From Lachnospiraceae bacterium (GTDB taxonomy: Bacteria; Bacillota; Clostridia; Lachnospirales; Lachnospiraceae): a stretch of DNA of 6,823 nt. The stretch's first letter is position 1. Each line of letters starts with the position of its first letter. The position numbers and the translations under genes are program-made. Under the pieces are notes generated by a model, which was not told where the DNA came from, made no database searches, and saw only the letters and a program-made list of their open reading frames with translations. Of the stretch, positions 6,443 through 6,823 are shown piece by piece. The stretch is taken from assembly GCA_900772685.1 (NCBI GenBank), contig CAAGRP010000430.1, positions 1 through 6,823 on the forward strand, written 5' to 3'.

Positions 6443-6456
6443 GGGAGGTGCTTATG
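6443..6456 (+). promoter_or_regulatory. Strong ribosome binding site and ATG of hprK
   Basis: GGGAGGTG at 6443–6450 is a near-perfect Shine–Dalgarno sequence, and GGAGG ends 5 bases before the ATG at 6454. It lies within the 17-base gap after uvrC. It is clearly stronger than the sites of ftsH and uvrC, so hprK can probably be initiated independently of upstream translation. The short A-run, TAA and TTTT in the gap form no stable hairpin, and I do not call a terminator. Confidence 0.75.
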
Positions 6457-6823
6457 CAGAGAAAAAAATCTGTAAAACTTGAAAAAATGATCGAGGCTAT
6501 GTCACTTAGGAATATCACTCCTGATGTGGATATATCGGAAATAGAGCTTACACTTAACGAAATAAACAGGCCGGCACTACAGCTTGCGGGTTATTTTAAC
6601 AGATATAATCATGAACGTGTTCAGGTTGTCGGAATCGTTGAGTATGAATATATCATGGGATTCGAAAGGGAAAACAGGATAGCGGCCTTTGAAAAGCTGG
6701 TCGCAACTCATGTTCCCTGTGTTGTATTTACAAGTGACAACATTCCGTGTGGAGGCCTTATTGAAGACGGTAATCATTGGAATATTTTCGACACCGATTT
6801 CCTTCAATGTTTGTTCGGTGGTC
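6454..6823 (+). CDS. hprK: HPr kinase/phosphorylase, N-terminal 123 residues (cut by window edge)
   Basis: HprK phosphorylates Ser-46 of HPr (and dephosphorylates it), setting carbon-catabolite repression and sugar-transport activity in Firmicutes. Only the N-terminal domain is in view. Diagnostic segments are LEKMIEAMSLRNITPDVDIS, EINRPALQLAGYF (36–48) and RVQVVGIVEYEYIMG (55–69). The match to the family is clear up to about residue 92. After the VPCVVFTSDN segment, the stretch around residues 97–123 (GGLIEDGNHWNIFDTDF) is less typical and may be lineage-specific. The kinase domain with its P-loop and HprK signature would lie beyond 6823, so its integrity cannot be judged. Position directly after uvrC fits the clostridial order uvrC–hprK–murB–rapZ–whiA, which predicts murB next. 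The start is fixed by the strong ribosome binding site and the family N-terminus. Confidence 0.92.
   Translation, partial: MQRKKSVKLEKMIEAMSLRNITPDVDISEIELTLNEINRPALQLAGYFNRYNHERVQVVGIVEYEYIMGFERENRIAAFEKLVATHVPCVVFTSDNIPCGGLIEDGNHWNIFDTDFLQCLFGG

Noticed and set aside
6437..6453. Possible terminator after uvrC (A-run, TAA, TTTT)
   Set aside because: The symmetry is too short and entirely A/T, with no GC stem, and it is followed directly by a strong ribosome binding site for hprK.

Overview
The window reads as a single-strand, tightly packed gene string from a Firmicute of the class Clostridia, most likely a Lachnospiraceae (Butyrivibrio/Roseburia-type gut or rumen bacterium). The reasons are the moderately AT-leaning composition, heavy use of AGA and ATA codons, AGGAG-type ribosome binding sites, a lineage-typical DUF5685–DnaJ gene pair, and the clostridial order uvrC–hprK. 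All supported genes are on the + strand. From position 422 onward the gaps are 12–35 bases or the genes overlap, and I see no terminator or convincing promoter between them, so 422–6823 is probably one transcription unit or a few nested ones.

Layout. Positions 1–409 are anomalous. An ORF of unknown function enters from the left edge in one frame (3–251). The last ~72 codons of a zinc-ribbon protein appear in another frame (194–409) with no start codon of their own. The two seem joined at about 185–200, by a real deletion or frameshift or by an assembly chimera. Next come a DUF5685 protein (422–1267), a J-domain/TPR-like protein with a cysteine-rich tail (1251–1979), an unrecognised 230-residue protein (2015–2707), the membrane AAA+ metalloprotease FtsH (2727–4622, TTG start), the nucleotide excision repair nuclease UvrC (4601–6436) and the first 123 codons of HPr kinase/phosphorylase (6454–6823, cut by the right edge).

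How the genes may work together. The left half (zinc ribbon, DUF5685, J-domain protein, unknown protein, FtsH) looks like a protein quality-control neighbourhood: a DnaK co-chaperone beside a membrane protease, with companions of unknown role. The right half is housekeeping: DNA repair (UvrC) and carbon-catabolite control (HprK). FtsH and UvrC overlap by 22 bases, which suggests coupled translation and not a shared pathway. No CRISPR array, tRNA, rRNA, insertion sequence or phage gene is visible. I do not see a clear new defence or mobile system. The points most worth a second look are the broken zinc-ribbon gene, the two Asp-rich motifs in the DUF5685 protein that recall isoprenoid synthases, and the ten-cysteine tail of the J-domain protein.
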